Shown here one piece after another: positions 26,301-41,300 of a stretch of DNA of 64,000 nucleotides. How positions within the stretch are numbered: position 1 is the stretch's first letter; every line of letters starts with the position of its first letter. This DNA is from Microplitis mediator (lineage: Eukaryota > Arthropoda > Insecta > Hymenoptera > Braconidae): NCBI RefSeq assembly GCF_029852145.1, contig NC_079970.1, positions 17,013,831 to 17,077,830 of the forward strand. The letters run 5' to 3'. The notes under the pieces are model-generated. The model did no database searches. It saw nothing but the letters and a program-made list of their open reading frames with translations, and was not told the origin of the DNA. A program made the translations under genes and the position numbers.

Positions 26301-29300
26301 AAGGCTGACAATTGGATACCAAACCTATACGTCATATTATGTAAATATATTTTTTTAGGTATTTCTATACTTGTGAGAAAGCAAACTTCTGATAAACTCT
26401 TTGGTACTTATATAACTTTTTATAAACTATTAATACTTGATACTTTTAATTTTATCAAATATTATTATTAAATTTATCAGTGGGTCACTGATAGTGGGAT
26501 ACAGTGCGTAATAAATTGTTTTAAATATTTTCAAAGTTCAAAGTATTAAATAAATTCTGATTTTTACAACGTAATTTTGTTGTTTTTTAAAATTTTAATC
26601 GTTAAAATTTTTTTATATATTGCATAACTTTAAAAATGAGTAGAAAAATCAATTTGTAAAATATGAATTATAATTTTTTAGAACCAAAGAATTAATTTAT
26701 TAATTTAGTACTTCAGAAAGTAAAAGAAAAAATAACTTAATGTATTGAAAAAAAAAGAAAAATTTTTTATTTAATAAAATAAGGTCACTAGGAAAGAATT
26801 TTTGGAATAAATAAATTTCTTATAATTCAAAACACCTTCCGCTATAAATATAAATAAAATTTGTACGTTTGCCAAGGTCTTTATTTTACAGGTACAATAA
26901 AGATGACCCCAATATCATTACATTCGTATATCCATACATATTGTATTACTATTACCTACTCGTACATGTATTTTTTTTTTTTTTTTTTATTATATATTAC
27001 TCGCAATTTGTGGAAAATAGAATTATCCTTGTCCGCGTATACATTTCGTACGATATCAAAACTTACTATATATATATACAAGTCCATTTCCGTTCGATTT
27101 CACCGGATGTTGAATTCTCTCTTTCTCTTCTCTCAGCGGCTGAACCGATGATGCTTCAATATTTATTGTCTTGTGAATTGACCATTTCCGGTTTTGACAT
27201 AATAACAAAAAATATTCTTTATATTCATTCCACTGTAGTTACATCATCATTATTATTATTATTATTTTTTTTTTTGTAATGAAAAAATAACAATGCACAA
27301 ACTAACGTATGAAAAATAAAATTTATCGAAGCAGCAAAAAAAGTTTACGCTTCAATAATACAATAATGCAAATTTTAATTAAACGTTGCAAACTTTGGCC
27401 GTTAATCGATGGAAAAAAAAATCTCAACTTTGATAGTGAACTCGGATAATAAAATAAAACTATCCTACAAAACACTGAGGTGTATAATTAATTTATCAGA
27501 TCGTACATTAATTAGTTTTCATTATTAACACATACTGTATAAGTTTTAGGTGATAATTGCATTTTAAATTAAAACAACTTGTTTATCAGTATAAATTAAT
27601 ATTCAAATTAGTGGTAACTTTCAATAATAAATATGACACTTCCATGCCCGTATAAATATATCGTTGCATTATTTATTTATAAATAAAAAAATTTAGCTGA
27701 CACTTGAGTAAATTTCCCTTGTCAACAATAATATAATTTCTTGACTACAAAGTTTCAATTAAATCAGCTTGCTAATAAAATTAGTCGTCTGGGTTTGCTA
27801 TATAGTAACGAAGATAAACCTCGTGATAACTTTATTTCCTAATACAAGGAAATTAAACTTCGGCAATTACGTGCGCGATAAAATCAATAATTGTTGATAA
27901 TACAATAAACGGTCATTTTTAAAATTTAATTTTGAAAAATAATATTTTACATTATCAATTGTTGGGGTTAAAAAAATATATTTATATTTATTTCTTAATA
28001 AATAATGGAAGATAAATTATTTCAAAAGTTAATTATTCATATGTTGCGAAATAAATGTTAAGTAAATATATGTTGAGTAATTTTTACAGATAGTAGAACG
28101 TCAAAACAATTTTATCAATATCACTTAAATACATAATATGAGATAAAAAATGTTAAATATTACTTGTGGTAAAGGCAGGGAAAAAGAGGACATACAGGCA
28201 AAATAAGTACTCCAAAAATTTGGTAAAAATAATTTTTTTTCTACAAAAATGATGTATATAATCATTTTTTTTTAAATTTGGAACGTGCAAAAAAAAAAAC
28301 TTTTTTAATTAATTTTGAAATTGAATTAAAGGGTTTTTTTTTTAAATCAGCAATAATTCGAATTAATTGAAAATTTTTTCTCTACTATTTTAAGTATGAA
28401 TTGTATAGTGAATCCATTTTTTCACTTGAATTATATAAATACAATCTACTTTTTGTTAAAGTTTAAAAAAAAAAACTTTTTTTTTTGGATTAGCCCATTT
28501 TGTTTTGTTAACTGAAAAGTTTTTTCACATTCTCCAACTAGAGAAAAAAAGAAAAAAAGATTCAGCGTATTTTAGTTTACTTGAGTCCTTTTTTTCTTGG
28601 CGTTCCTGTTACGTTTTTTTTTTCCGCCCCTTACTGGCATGACTATTTTCACAATTGATTAGTAAGTTATATCTCCAACGAAATTCGTAAATTCAATTAC
28701 GGTTTTGAACTAGTACAGCACCTAACAATAATAATTCCTTTATTAGTAATACAAAAAAGAAAAAAAATTCAAAGATTAAATTTCTATATTTGAAATAAAA
28801 ATTCTTTCTAACTGAGATTTAGAAAATTTTCTATAAATTAACCAAAGAAATGAGTCTATACCATTATAACACTAATGAAAAAAAAAAATAATAATAATAA
28901 TGATAATAATAACAACAAATAATTAACAGTATTTAAGAAAGTAGGATATTAGTTTCACTTAAAAGATTTTCGTGTTTACAACTTCCTCCGTTACACGACA
29001 TTAGTATCATACCTCTTTTTTTAGTTAAGTCCTCTCAATTTTATTTAATTGCTCCGAGCTGCAATCTACTAGTAAACATATTATATACTCATATATTTAC
29101 ATACACACACATACATATATGCACGTATGTATATATATATTTATCATGGACCGACAAAATAAATTAATTAAATGGTATCTGTCACGCGCGACTGTGAAAT
29201 CGTATTATCCGATTAAGAAAAAAAAAAAAGAAATATAAAATAATTCGACCCTATCAATTAAAGCCTTGAACCATGAATTTGTAAAAGAAAAAAACAATTT

Positions 29301-32300
29301 AATTAAATGAAAGATACATCTTTCAGTCTGTTAATCACAAGGATTTAAACAAACTTTATTTTCAAAAGTAATATCATATAATAGTTTAATAGTATGATTT
29401 TATATTTATTTATTATTTCTTCCTTGATGTATATATTAACGTATTTCGGTCAATTAAATGGCAACGGACCGTTACCAGAAGCATTGTTGTTACCCTCAGC
29501 ACACTGTATATTTTATTTTATTTTATTTACTTTTTTTTTTATTCGCTAGAGAGTTTGTAAAACCAAGGCGAATTGTTGTTACTAACAATCAGTATGGCTC
29601 GCGCTACACTAACGGGAAAAAGTTGTTATATATATATATACATATATATGCTACTAGCTATGCATCACACATTTTAGTTTACTTTGCGTGTCGCAACTGG
29701 ACTGTGGCCATTCAATTCGCTGTAAAACTAGAGAACTGGAGCATTTCACGCGAATGATGATAATATACATAAATGTTTATAGTTACTCCTATCCAGTAAC
29801 ACACTCCTGTGTTGTATATATGTATATATTCATCGTTAAAATATACATAAATAAATTTTCTTTAATACTCTTTTTCAACCCCCATATATTACCATATTAT
29901 ACTTAAACTTGTATTTTAAATAATAAAACCTTGTTCCTTTTAATTAACATTATGCAAATTAAAAATTTTGAAAATTTTATTCATTTATAAATTAATTTTA
30001 CCGTTACTGTGTAATAACACATCTATCCATATCAAGTCTATACAGTTGATAAAACAATGAAAAAATATAAAAAATATATGATTATAATTAAAACAGTCTA
30101 ATGAACAAATATGATGAAATTGTACCTCAATTTACTTTGATGTTCATCTAAAAAAAAAAACAAATGGAGTTTTTAATTTCCGTGTTATCTATTAATCTGT
30201 TCGTACGTTCGCGTGTGTGTAAACACAATAAAATCTGCAGTACGCAATATATTAACTTAATTTATTTTAAATCAATTTCAAGTTGTTACTCTAGGCTATA
30301 AACGTTTAAAATCGTCAGTGTTATTATTTTCATTTAATTACAATTGGTATATAATTTAAAAATTATTTCATTAATCGCTGCTTTTGTTTTAACAAAAAGT
30401 GTTTACGTCAACAACAATTAAAGTTTTTATAAAAACGTATAAGTTGGCAATTGATTAAGCAAAACTTTTAAATAATTTAATCATAAAGAAATTTTACGTT
30501 CAAATTAGTGATGTAAGGCAGAGAAATTGTCAGACGATTGACCAGCGGAAAATTGACCAACGGTCATGTTTTAAATTTGATGTCGATTCCCGCGCCAGCT
30601 TGGTTTGGCTCAGAAAATTATTTTATAAAAAATTGATCATAAAATTTCTCATCGTCATTTCGCACCTGAATAGAAGTGAAAAGAAATTTTTTCTAAAACA
30701 AATTGGTCGTTATGTTTAATGATACGAGTTGCAGTCTACTTACAATTGCAATTATTTGTACATTTAATATTGTCCAGAAAATTATTTTATAAAAAATTAA
30801 TCGAAATGTTGACAAAATTATTTTCGACGTCAATTGACGGACAAATATCGGTCAATTTCTCGTGATTTGACTGAACAAAAAAATAACAGTAATTTTGCAT
30901 CACTAGTTAAAATAAATAATAAAAAATCACAAAGATATTATTATTTATTTTTTTAATAAGTAAAAAAAATAAAGTAAAAACTATTTTTTATTTATCTTGA
31001 CAATAAAAAATAAATAAACGTTGGTAAAAAAAAATTCATAACTTTATTTTGTTAAAAAAAATAATTGAGAAAATATTTGCCCATCAAGCATCAACGTAAA
31101 CGTACGTTTACCCTCGGCAATCCACAAATAATAATAAAATGTGTCTGCTTCTGGGTATTTTCACATCTCGAGTTTGACAGGTATCTTTCCCAAGGGAAGA
31201 AACATATATATATAGAACATTTATTATATACACACTGCACACTACAGAATATACTATTCGCGATAACGATGTGTATAAAAGTGTGTAAATGGAAAAAAAT
31301 AAAAACATAATATAAGAATAAGAAAAAAAAGAAGTAGAAGAAGCTATAAAACTACTTGTCGTAGATATCGGAGATAGGAAGTCTTGGGTTAATGCAAAAA
31401 AAAAAAAAATATAACCGAGCCACTGAGCGGAAATATTTTTCGGCGCGTGTTAACTTTATCGTATTAAATGTCTTGACGTGACACAGGACATTGTGAAGCC
31501 CGCGGGGTGAGTTAAATATAAGACAGACAGACACTTAGATAGATATACTCAATTAAGATAATACATTTTATTGATAGGGTTAAGTAGAGACAAATTAATG
31601 GGTATAAATAGTTAAGTAAAAGTAAAGGTACAGGTGCAGGTAAAAAAAAAAAAATGACTTTTATAAAAAGATATAGTGAAGATAGTTGACAAGGTTTCAA
31701 TGGCGCGTGTCCAAGTGGCGAGCAATCCTCTTGAACAGTAGCGACATTGTCTGAAGACCACGAGTAGCTACTTTAAGCTCCTCTTCTTCAACTTTATCTT
31801 GTTCTTCTTATTCTCGACTTTGGGTTTTACCTTCTTTCTCTCCTCCATCTTCATCCATTCTACTGTAGCATACACCACTTTTACTATAAGATACTGTACC
31901 CTTTATTTTATACTATTTCTCATACTCTCTCTCTTTCCATCTTCACAGCATCTGGATAAAAATCTCTTCACTCTGTACTGCTCTCGTGATACTTCAGTCT
32001 TCATCACTGTTGAGACTGTCTTGTCTCTTGTACGCCAGAGTAAAATTTCAAAGAAAAAAATAAAAAAAAAAAGATTAAAAGCTTCTTTGAGTACAAATGA
32101 GAGAGAAGAAGAAATAAAAGTCGATGCAACTATTCGCTTGGAAAATTCGTTCCGTTTCCGCATTTATATCTTTTAATGTTTTTCAAGTCTTTATTTTAAT
32201 GATACAACATATTTTTTAAATAAAATAATTATTTAAGTAACTTTATTATTATTTTTTATTGTCGCAGTAGAAGAAGATAATAATAAGGCATTATTTAAAG

Positions 32301-35300
32301 CATAAAGTTGAATATGTATATAGTAAAAAAGATAAAATAAAACATAAATACTCCTTTCATTTCTGTTCATGGTGAACGTTTCAGAAAGCAGGTGTTCGTT
32401 TCTCAAACGCACGTGCCCTTTTCGTAGTAATATATTTTTCTTCGAGATCTTTATACGTAGGTACTTTGTTCAGTTCTTGGCCATGATCTTACCACTGTAC
32501 TGCAGAAAAATATATATATACAGTATAAAATAATATATAAAAATGAATAAAAAAGAAAAATAATAGCACAGTAAATTTTTTTTTTTTTACATTCAAGGTT
32601 TTAGAGATACAATAATCTGTTCAACACATCCTCGTTTTATCTCCACACGTCTACGTACTATATTATTCGCTATCTTCATAATATTAAAGTATTTTAAATC
32701 CTTTTGCAAGTTCTTATCTACTTGAGAAAGGTTTCCTTTCTAATATTCACGAACAAGATGTTGAAAAAAATATTTTAAATTAAAAAATAATGTTGTAGAT
32801 AAAAGGAAAATGTCAACGCGAACAAGTTTTCCGGTTGAGTAAACTACTTCAACTTTGAATTTATTACAACTGAAGTTTTAAACTTTCTATAACTATTAGG
32901 TATTTATATTATTTAATATAAAATATAATTTTCAATATATTTAAATTATATTTTTTATTCTATTGATATTTTAAAAATTTTTGAGTGGGCAGATTACAAC
33001 ATTGCGCTTGAGGTGTGCAATGGAACAAAACTTAAATGCACACCTCAGTCGCTTATATTGAAATAAAATAAAAGTATCAATTAAACTTCATAATTATTTT
33101 AATACAGTATTTTTTATTTAAATAAATTCATTACATCGCTTAAATAATAAATTATTAATAATTTCTGACTTATCGACTACTGAGTTATAAATAATTTAAA
33201 TTACTTTTATTTACAATCGATATTTTAATATATTTACTAACTAAATTAACTGTTTAATTTAAATTTTATTGTCTACATACGTACAAATAAATTAACGGTA
33301 ATCGTAATTAAAAATTTGCGCTTGCGGTGTGCAATAATTTGAACAAACAATAATGCACACCTCAGTTGACTATTATACGAAAACATTTAACTACACTTTA
33401 TAAAGTAGTATAATTATTTTAATACAGTACTTTTATTGACAGTTGAGGTGTTGGTATATTTATTTGTTTAATTAAAATTTTATTGTATTTACTTACGTAC
33501 GAACTAAACAGACTAACGGAAGTTGTAATAAAAATTTCACATTTAAGGTGTGCAATTAAAAATTAAAATAAGTTTGAACAATTATAATTTTTAAAAAACA
33601 AATTGGAGATAATAAATTTGAATAATAATAATTTTGAAACATCTGTTAAAAAATTTTAATGTTTAAAAATAATTATTTAAAAAATTTTCCAAGATGTGAT
33701 GATAAAAAATAATATAAATTAAAACAGATCAATTTAGTTTAACACTTATTAGTGTGTTGTAAAACATAAGAGCGAGGTAGTAGTGTAGTATAGTGGGCAT
33801 TGGATGATCAAAGGACATTAATCGTGAAGCGACGAGCCTCGGAAGCGCCAGGTGCACCTCGGGGAAGACTCGAAGTGCGTACAAATACTATATAGTATGT
33901 ATACAAGATATTGTATGGTTGCGTGCGTGCATACGTGAAGCGTGGCACGAGTCTCATATCGAATAGGAACATACAGCAGCAGCAACAGACGTCGTCCGTG
34001 GAGCAGATGTTTCTTCTTGGGCCTCGCCTTCTTGAGCCCCGTGTAGATCCGCTGGGGAAAAAAAATAAAGTGAGGTAAAACCAGGGGGATAAGAGCGAGG
34101 AATCATTGCTCTCTTTTATTTTTCACCAAGGTAGTCCTTGTCCTCATCCTCGTCTTCTTTATACTACATTATTTCTATCATCTGCTCCCCGTAAGCATTC
34201 AAAAGAGTAAAATGAAAAAAAATACAAATACGAAAAAAAAAAAAAAAAATTGTTTGTCGAAAGACGAAGGGATCAAGCAGGTGAAACCTTCGGGACCTTT
34301 CAAATCTTTCAAATCTCAACTTGATGTTTGAGGAATTTTTATGAGTATATATTATATTCCTATTATATATTTTTATTCTTCTATTATTTAAAATAAATTT
34401 AATAAATAATTTTTTATTGTAATATTTATTATTGAGTATGTAAATTTTTTAGTAACTTGAAAAAATGTTTTTTTTTTATGCAAAAATTAACTGAAAAAAA
34501 AAAATTAACTTAAAAGTATTGATAATTTTTTATCAAGTCAAATAAATTAAATAATTTATTGAAAAGGTCAAAATAATAATTTGCAAATAAAAAATATTTC
34601 GGTCAATAATAACAAGAAGTATTAAAATAAACATATTTGTTATTCATAGTTGTTGTCTATATTATTATATAAATTTAAGCATGTAATTAAAAATTTATGA
34701 AAACAAAAATTGCTCTTAAATATTAAAGATATTTTTTTGACGTCTCAATTATTTTGTTGATCCAAGTATAATTACCAGAGTTAACTTACTATCAAAGAAA
34801 ATAATAAATGTAAACAAGTATACGCGTAAATATATGCGTAAGAGTGAGACGGAGTGATAGAGAAGTAGCGGATCCGGGTGGACGCAATTAAAGTACTTCA
34901 CTTCAATGTTGACTACAGAGTCTACTCTCCCATGAAAGCTATAAATACTATCGTCACTATCTACCGCGAGTTCGAGACTTCCTTCCTCTTAATATACATC
35001 TATAAAACATACCATCAAATCCTCTATTGAGCTTACAACATTAAATTAATCAAAATAGATTACAATATTGCATCATGTCAAATCAATTTAAAAAGTCTTC
35101 CTAGTTTAAATTACAATAACAAAATTAATACTATTCTAATTAAATTTGTTTTAATCAATTAATATTCTAATTTTGGTAGTGATGGTTGATTTGTTTGTAT
35201 ATTTTTTGTACATACGTCCAAGTGACACAAAAAAAATTGCTGACTTTTGTTAAGTTTAAGTTAACAATCGGTTAGTGATAGCAAATTGTCGACTTGAATT

Positions 35301-38300
35301 TAACAAAAAGTCAACAATTTTTTTTTTTGGTGCCACTTAGGCGGAAACATAATTAAGTACAAAATGATTAATTAATCAACTTTATTTCTTTTGTATTAGC
35401 TTAAGATTATTCTAGAGTGTAACTCTATTTAAAATTATTGTTTAAGTCCTTGTAGTTTAATTATAATTAATAAATCAACAAAAAGTTTGACAGTTGATTT
35501 TTTTTTTTTTTTTTTTTCTTTAATTGACTTTGTCGTTCGATGAAACAAAAGCTTTTAATAATACATCGATTTGCAATTACTATTTGAAAGATAAAAGAAG
35601 CGCTTAAAAATTTATTCAAAATACTTTTGCATGTGGAACAGCAATTTTTACAATTTGTAAAAGTTATTAGTACAGTACAAAATAATAAGGGAGAGGGTGA
35701 GGTAAAATGGGCTCGAAATAAATTCGATGAGTTTTCTTTACAAGTTCAACTCCTGTTTAATCCTCAAATAAGTATTCGGTATTAATATAATCCAGCCGTA
35801 AAAATAAATTTTAAATGCGGGGTAAAAAGAGCCCGCGAAAAAAAATTGTAAATGATTTTGTTTTTTACTAAATTTTATTTTACTTTAATCACTACAAATT
35901 CTAATGACAAAATTACCATTCAAAGTGTTATTTTTTACAAATTATTTTGTTATTATTCATTTATTATGCATCAATTACTTAATTAATTTTTTTTTTTTTC
36001 GTATATTTAAGGTGTGCATTGGTCTTTATTATTAATTTATTAAAATAAACTAATTGATTCAAATTAGCCATTTTATTTTCCATGCTGGCAAAAGGCCTTG
36101 GATACCTGCTGGCATATATTAAATAGCTCGTGCTATACAAAAGCTTTGTATATTGCACCTTCATCATCACATCCTTCATTGAATCCTCCCACTTTACTTC
36201 TCGAACCTTCCTCTTACTCAATATTTTTTTATCCTCCACTTCTTTTCTCTTCTCTTCCCGTATTTTTCCTTTTTCATAACAACCTCACCACACTCACACA
36301 GGAAAAAAACGTGAGTCGTGAATAGCAGGACTCAGATGCCCCACATGTATACACATAACACTAAATTGACGAAGGATTCTTTTACGGTAGCAGCTGCTAA
36401 GCCATTCCCTTACACCACCTTGTGACCCTAAAGCCTAAGGCTCAAAAATTCAGTCGAGCAACAACTTTCGTAGCCTTCAGACGGTTCGTGATTTTCTCTC
36501 ATTTCATCAACAATAAATATTTTTATTTTATAAATAATAAAATAACAATTATTACTTAACATCAATTGACTTGTGACAATGCTGTGAAACGTGAAAATTA
36601 TTTCAAGTGTTAAATTTACGAACTATAATTATTTAAAGACTTTTATTTATAAAGTGGATTAAAAAATAATCAAAAATGATTATCTGTATATCTGGATTTA
36701 TTCCTAGGTATGTTTTTATTTATTAAGTTTATACATGGGGTAAAGGTACCGTTTTAGCCAGTTTTGAACATTTGCAAAATTTAAATTATTAAAAACAATT
36801 ATTGTGGCATTATAATTCTATTATCACATTATTTCAGTGCAAGTTTTTTTTTTATATTTTTTCATTAAGTAAAATAAAGTATCAAATGTTCGAAAATAGA
36901 GCAGTATCTACTAGTTGTACTTTTACCTTATATTTAATAAATCTAATTTAAATTTAAATTTATAAATTTAAAAAATATTATTTTGAAAAAACTAATTCAT
37001 TATATGACGCATTGAATATCATTACCATCGTGAGTCATTATTGTCCGAGTAGTCATGTTATGGGTTTTTATATTTCTAACGACCACCTGGCAAGTTCAAA
37101 GTGGAGTACAATGTCACGAATTTTAAATTTATTTTATAACCCGTATCTATTTTAAATATAATATAAATATAATAATTTTTTTTTTATTGCATATTGTAAT
37201 ATTTTACCATACATTTATTCTACCCCTATATTTTATTACACAATTTTATTGATTTTCATTAATCTTTATTATTTGTTACACTCTATTTTATTTATTTTAT
37301 TGAGAAAAAAATTTATAGACTCAATAGAATAAAAAAAAAATTAAGTCAAGCAATCCATTAAATATTTTATTTACTGACTGAAAATTTAATGAATTTATTT
37401 TATTTATTCATTCAAATAAACATCAATGATGGAGTATTTTACAAAAGCAAACTTTGTAATTAAAAAAAAAAATAAATAAAATAAACTAAAGAGTTATGAT
37501 GAAAAAGTAAGTTTTAATTTGACGGCTATACAGTTATGCTGAACTCTCATTTGATATATATGACAGATGTGTACATAGAGATATATATTTACATATAGAT
37601 ATATATTAAAATAATAATAACAGTCAGTAATATCAGAATATGAGTGGTAGGTAGTGTGACACCATATATTTCTGGTAGTTATGTTATAACCGCACTCCAT
37701 TAATCTCGAGTCGTGAAATTTGTGTACACAGTACTATGCCAGTGTGCAGTAGTACACGATATTAATTTTCCGTCTACTACTCGGATCGTCGGATCCGTCA
37801 GACGCACCGACGCCGGTTTCTGGTACACAGTATCGTACTCTGTGGACATTTACAAATACACCAGATTCAACTCTAGAAATTATGTTTAGCAATTATAGCA
37901 ACGTCTGGTTTAGACAAAAGATACGAATGGATTTTAAATAGATATCAATTTATTTATAACTTTTTGTATCAATTAATTAGTCAATTTATTAATTACTTGA
38001 TAATTATAATTAGCCAATTAATTTATTGGAAATGTAACTATTCTTGTAGAACTTTTTACAAAATTTTGGGTTTTCAATAAAAAATAAATTAATATTTAAT
38101 CCGAAATATTTATTGGTCAGAAAACTAATTTAAGAATATATACTTTTGTCGAAAGAATTAATTGACATGACACAAATAACTTTTATTTAATTCGAGCCGA
38201 TTGAATTAATATTAATTTATCTGTTTGGAGCCGTTAAAAATAACCATCAATTTGTTTTTATTAATAACTATTTTTATTTCGAATTATTATGGTTACCGAG

Positions 38301-41300
38301 CAATACCGTTTAAAAAATCGTAGATTGTTAATATATCAATACCTATTTGCGTAAAGTTTAGATTGCTATATATTACCCATACAATATTTTGTTTAATCAA
38401 CTATTTATATGGATGGTTACTACGACAATACGTACTGATATATTTACTATAATATATCATTTCTAAATAAAAAAAACTTCTTACCCAAATTACTAAATAA
38501 CAAATTAGCAATTAAAAAAAAATAATAATAATTTTTTAGTGTAATAATGTTATAAGTTAATTTACGAGATAGTCTCTTAAATTTGAAATAGTTAAAATAG
38601 TGACTATTCACTATTTTCTAGTGAAAACTATGTCAATAATTCTAATAGTGGTATACTTTTCACTGGCAATAAGTGAATATTCACTGCCAAATAGTGATTT
38701 TCACTAATTCGTTTTTAGAGAGTAGAAGCTTCGGCTTTTGAGAATTAATTCTATATTTTGATTTTTGAAAAATGTAAAAAAAATTGTTACTGTAATAAGT
38801 GTACTTGAAGTATTTTTTAATGAAAATAATAGGAAACGTTTGCCACATTTTTTATATAATGTCACATAAAAATTCTTAAAGTGTCCAGAACAGGAACTTC
38901 AAGTGTGTCCAGAAACGGTATTTTTGATCTATATAACAATTGTTGATATAAATAAAAATTTTAGTCTTTTTTATAAAAAAATATTTTGCTCTAGTTGTAA
39001 AAACTTTTTATAATTTATTTAAAACTTTTTTTAAATTTACAATGTGGTTTGATAATGGAGTACTTTTGTAAAAAGTAATAAAAACAAAATTTTAATATTT
39101 AATTGTCCAACCTGAAACAATTTCAATGAATTCTACAATACATGTTTTTTATTTATTTTTTTTTTAAATTAAATACAAATATAGACGTAAATGTACAAAA
39201 TACATTAAAGAGGCGTTTGACAGATAAAAGTTTAATATAAGATATGAATTTTTTAAACTTTAATATCAATTTTATTAAAATATAATGAATAAAAAAAAAA
39301 AATTAACATTATGTGCGCTGAACGGCGTCTAGACAAACTTTTATTGCAAATTGCAGAAGTGAAAGATTTTTTTTTGAATAATTCTGAATAAATCAGCCTA
39401 CGCTGATCCGATCACGAATAGAATAAAGAGTGCGACGTACACAAAAGTGAGGGACGAGAGGAATAGTAGTAGGCGGAAGCGAAGAATGATAAGTAAAGAA
39501 GCTCTCGTGTAACATCGATTTGTGTTACTTGTTATGTAATAACATTTATAGGTCAAATACTCTGTATAAATTAAACCGTTAGAAAAATTGTTATTTTATA
39601 CAAATCAGTATCATCAATTAACATAAATTTAAATATTTATTTTAATAATCATCCAATAAATTTTTATAAATGTAATGTAATTTGTGATTTCTGATATTTG
39701 AAATTTTTTCTTCAAGTTAATTAATAAAATTTTTTTTTAATGTTACAGCTTTCCTCATAAAATTGACCGGCCCAGTCACAACACAAACTTGGGCCAAAAT
39801 CACGGCGGGAGTACACACGGTGTATATTCAACGTCTGGAAGTCAAACCTCCTTGTCGACATCGTATATAACAGGTCAATCGTACATGCAATCACAGAATT
39901 ACGGGCACGCTGCATATCCAACACAGACGATGCAAGTTTATCCACATACCGGATACAGCCAGCCACAGAGTTACGGGACAATGGTACAGGGTTACGGTGG
40001 ACAACCACAGTCTGGTTATCAGCAGACACATCACAAGAAGGGGTCCATTCGTAATGGTGATGTTCTCAAACGATGCAGACTCCAAAATGCGTAAGTTTAT
40101 TTATTGGTAATCGATAAATCAATAAAACAGTCAATCACTATTATTATTTATTTCTTTAAATTTTTTTCAATGTATATAAAATATTGTATATTTCTTTTTG
40201 ATCGGTTATTGTATATTGGATTTTAAATTAACTGGCAACTGACTATATCTACACTGTAAAAAATTGGGAGTAAATTCGGAGCAATTACGGATTTTATTTC
40301 AATCCGAACTCAGAGTTCCAGAGTTTTTAAAAAGATCAGCAATTTCAGAGTAATCTGGATTTATTTCGATCCGCACATACTCTGATTCAGAGTTTTAATA
40401 TTTAAATAAACTCCCCTTTGGAGTGAATTTCACTAAAATAAAAAAACAGTCATCCGCACCGCATCTACTCCAAATTTACTCCGGATTTAATTCGCTTTCA
40501 CTCCGCAAATTTTTTACAGTACATACAATGATGATTATTACAATTTTAATTTACAATTAATTAAAAATTATTTATATCAGAAAAAAAACAATAAGGTATT
40601 TAAAGTGATATATAAAATACAAATAACCCCAAATAATTTATATTAAAAAATTTTTTAAACATTCCGGCTATTTATTTCAAAAAAAGGTTCAAGTTTTAAC
40701 GGTATTTAAATTATAATTAAAATTTCAATAGCAATAAAAGCGTAAAAATTTGTTTTTCTTTTACAATAAAAATGTAAGTAAAAAAAAAGGTCAACATTAT
40801 AAAAAAATTTAAATTACACCTAATCGTTTAATTGTAATTTCAAATTAAATAATCATCATTGTATTATAGAAATGGTCTGAAGATGCAAACAATAGGTTTA
40901 CGAAATTTCATCATAAAATAAAATTATGAAAGAGATCGGATGTTGCAAGTTAATTTAAAACCCCAAAAAATATTATTACTATTTATTTATTTATTTATTT
41001 ATGTTTAGGTATGAACTCTCGCAGGATCTATTAGATAAACAGATTGAAATGCTTGAGCGTAAATACGGTGGAGTAAAAGCAAGAAATGCCGCACTAACAA
41101 TACAACGTGCCTTTAGAAGGTATACGTTACTAAAAAAATTTGCAGCAATAACGGCAATGGCTAAGGCTGAGAAACGTTTGAGCAGAAATATACAAGACAA
41201 TGCTGAACGTAGTAGTGTAATAGCTGGCGATCATGATCGTATGCTTTATCATAATCAAATTTATATACAACAATCACCGCAATCTACAAATAATCGTCCG

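Larger units (their letters stand above)
20354..39748 (+). other. 19.4-kb region, probably the first IQSEC intron
   Basis: No additional coding exon could be assigned. The region contains a hAT-like MITE, other foldback elements, a tandem repeat near 33 kb with AGGTGTGCA hairpins, and several GC-richer patches (22.6, 33.8 and 37.7 kb) that may be alternative promoters or enhancers. Calling it an intron depends on the candidate first exon at 20.1 kb. Confidence 0.5.

Noticed and set aside
26861..27279. Two overlapping plus-strand ORFs of 96 and 136 codons
   Set aside because: Both frames are open only because of T-rich sequence; translations include long Phe and Leu/Ile runs without motifs.
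31799..32176. 125-codon plus-strand ORF with hydrophobic N-terminus, overlapped by an 86-codon minus-strand ORF
   Set aside because: Low-complexity Phe/Ser/Leu then Lys-rich translation from a C+T-rich then A-rich tract; no motif, no splice context, and the opposite strand is also open.
38600..38710. Cluster of TAGTGA / TCACTA words
   Set aside because: It resembles the CCAGTGA cluster at 60.6 kb, but the words are too short and AT-rich to call a defined element.
39306..39395. ATG opening a short frame MCAERRLDKLLLQIAEVKD upstream of IQSEC exon 2
   Set aside because: It is attractive as a first exon but the nearest donor-like site gives phase 0, not the phase 2 needed by the exon at 39,749, and the frame stops soon after.
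39721..40029. 102-codon minus-strand ORF
   Set aside because: Antisense shadow of the IQSEC exon at 39,749-40,090.
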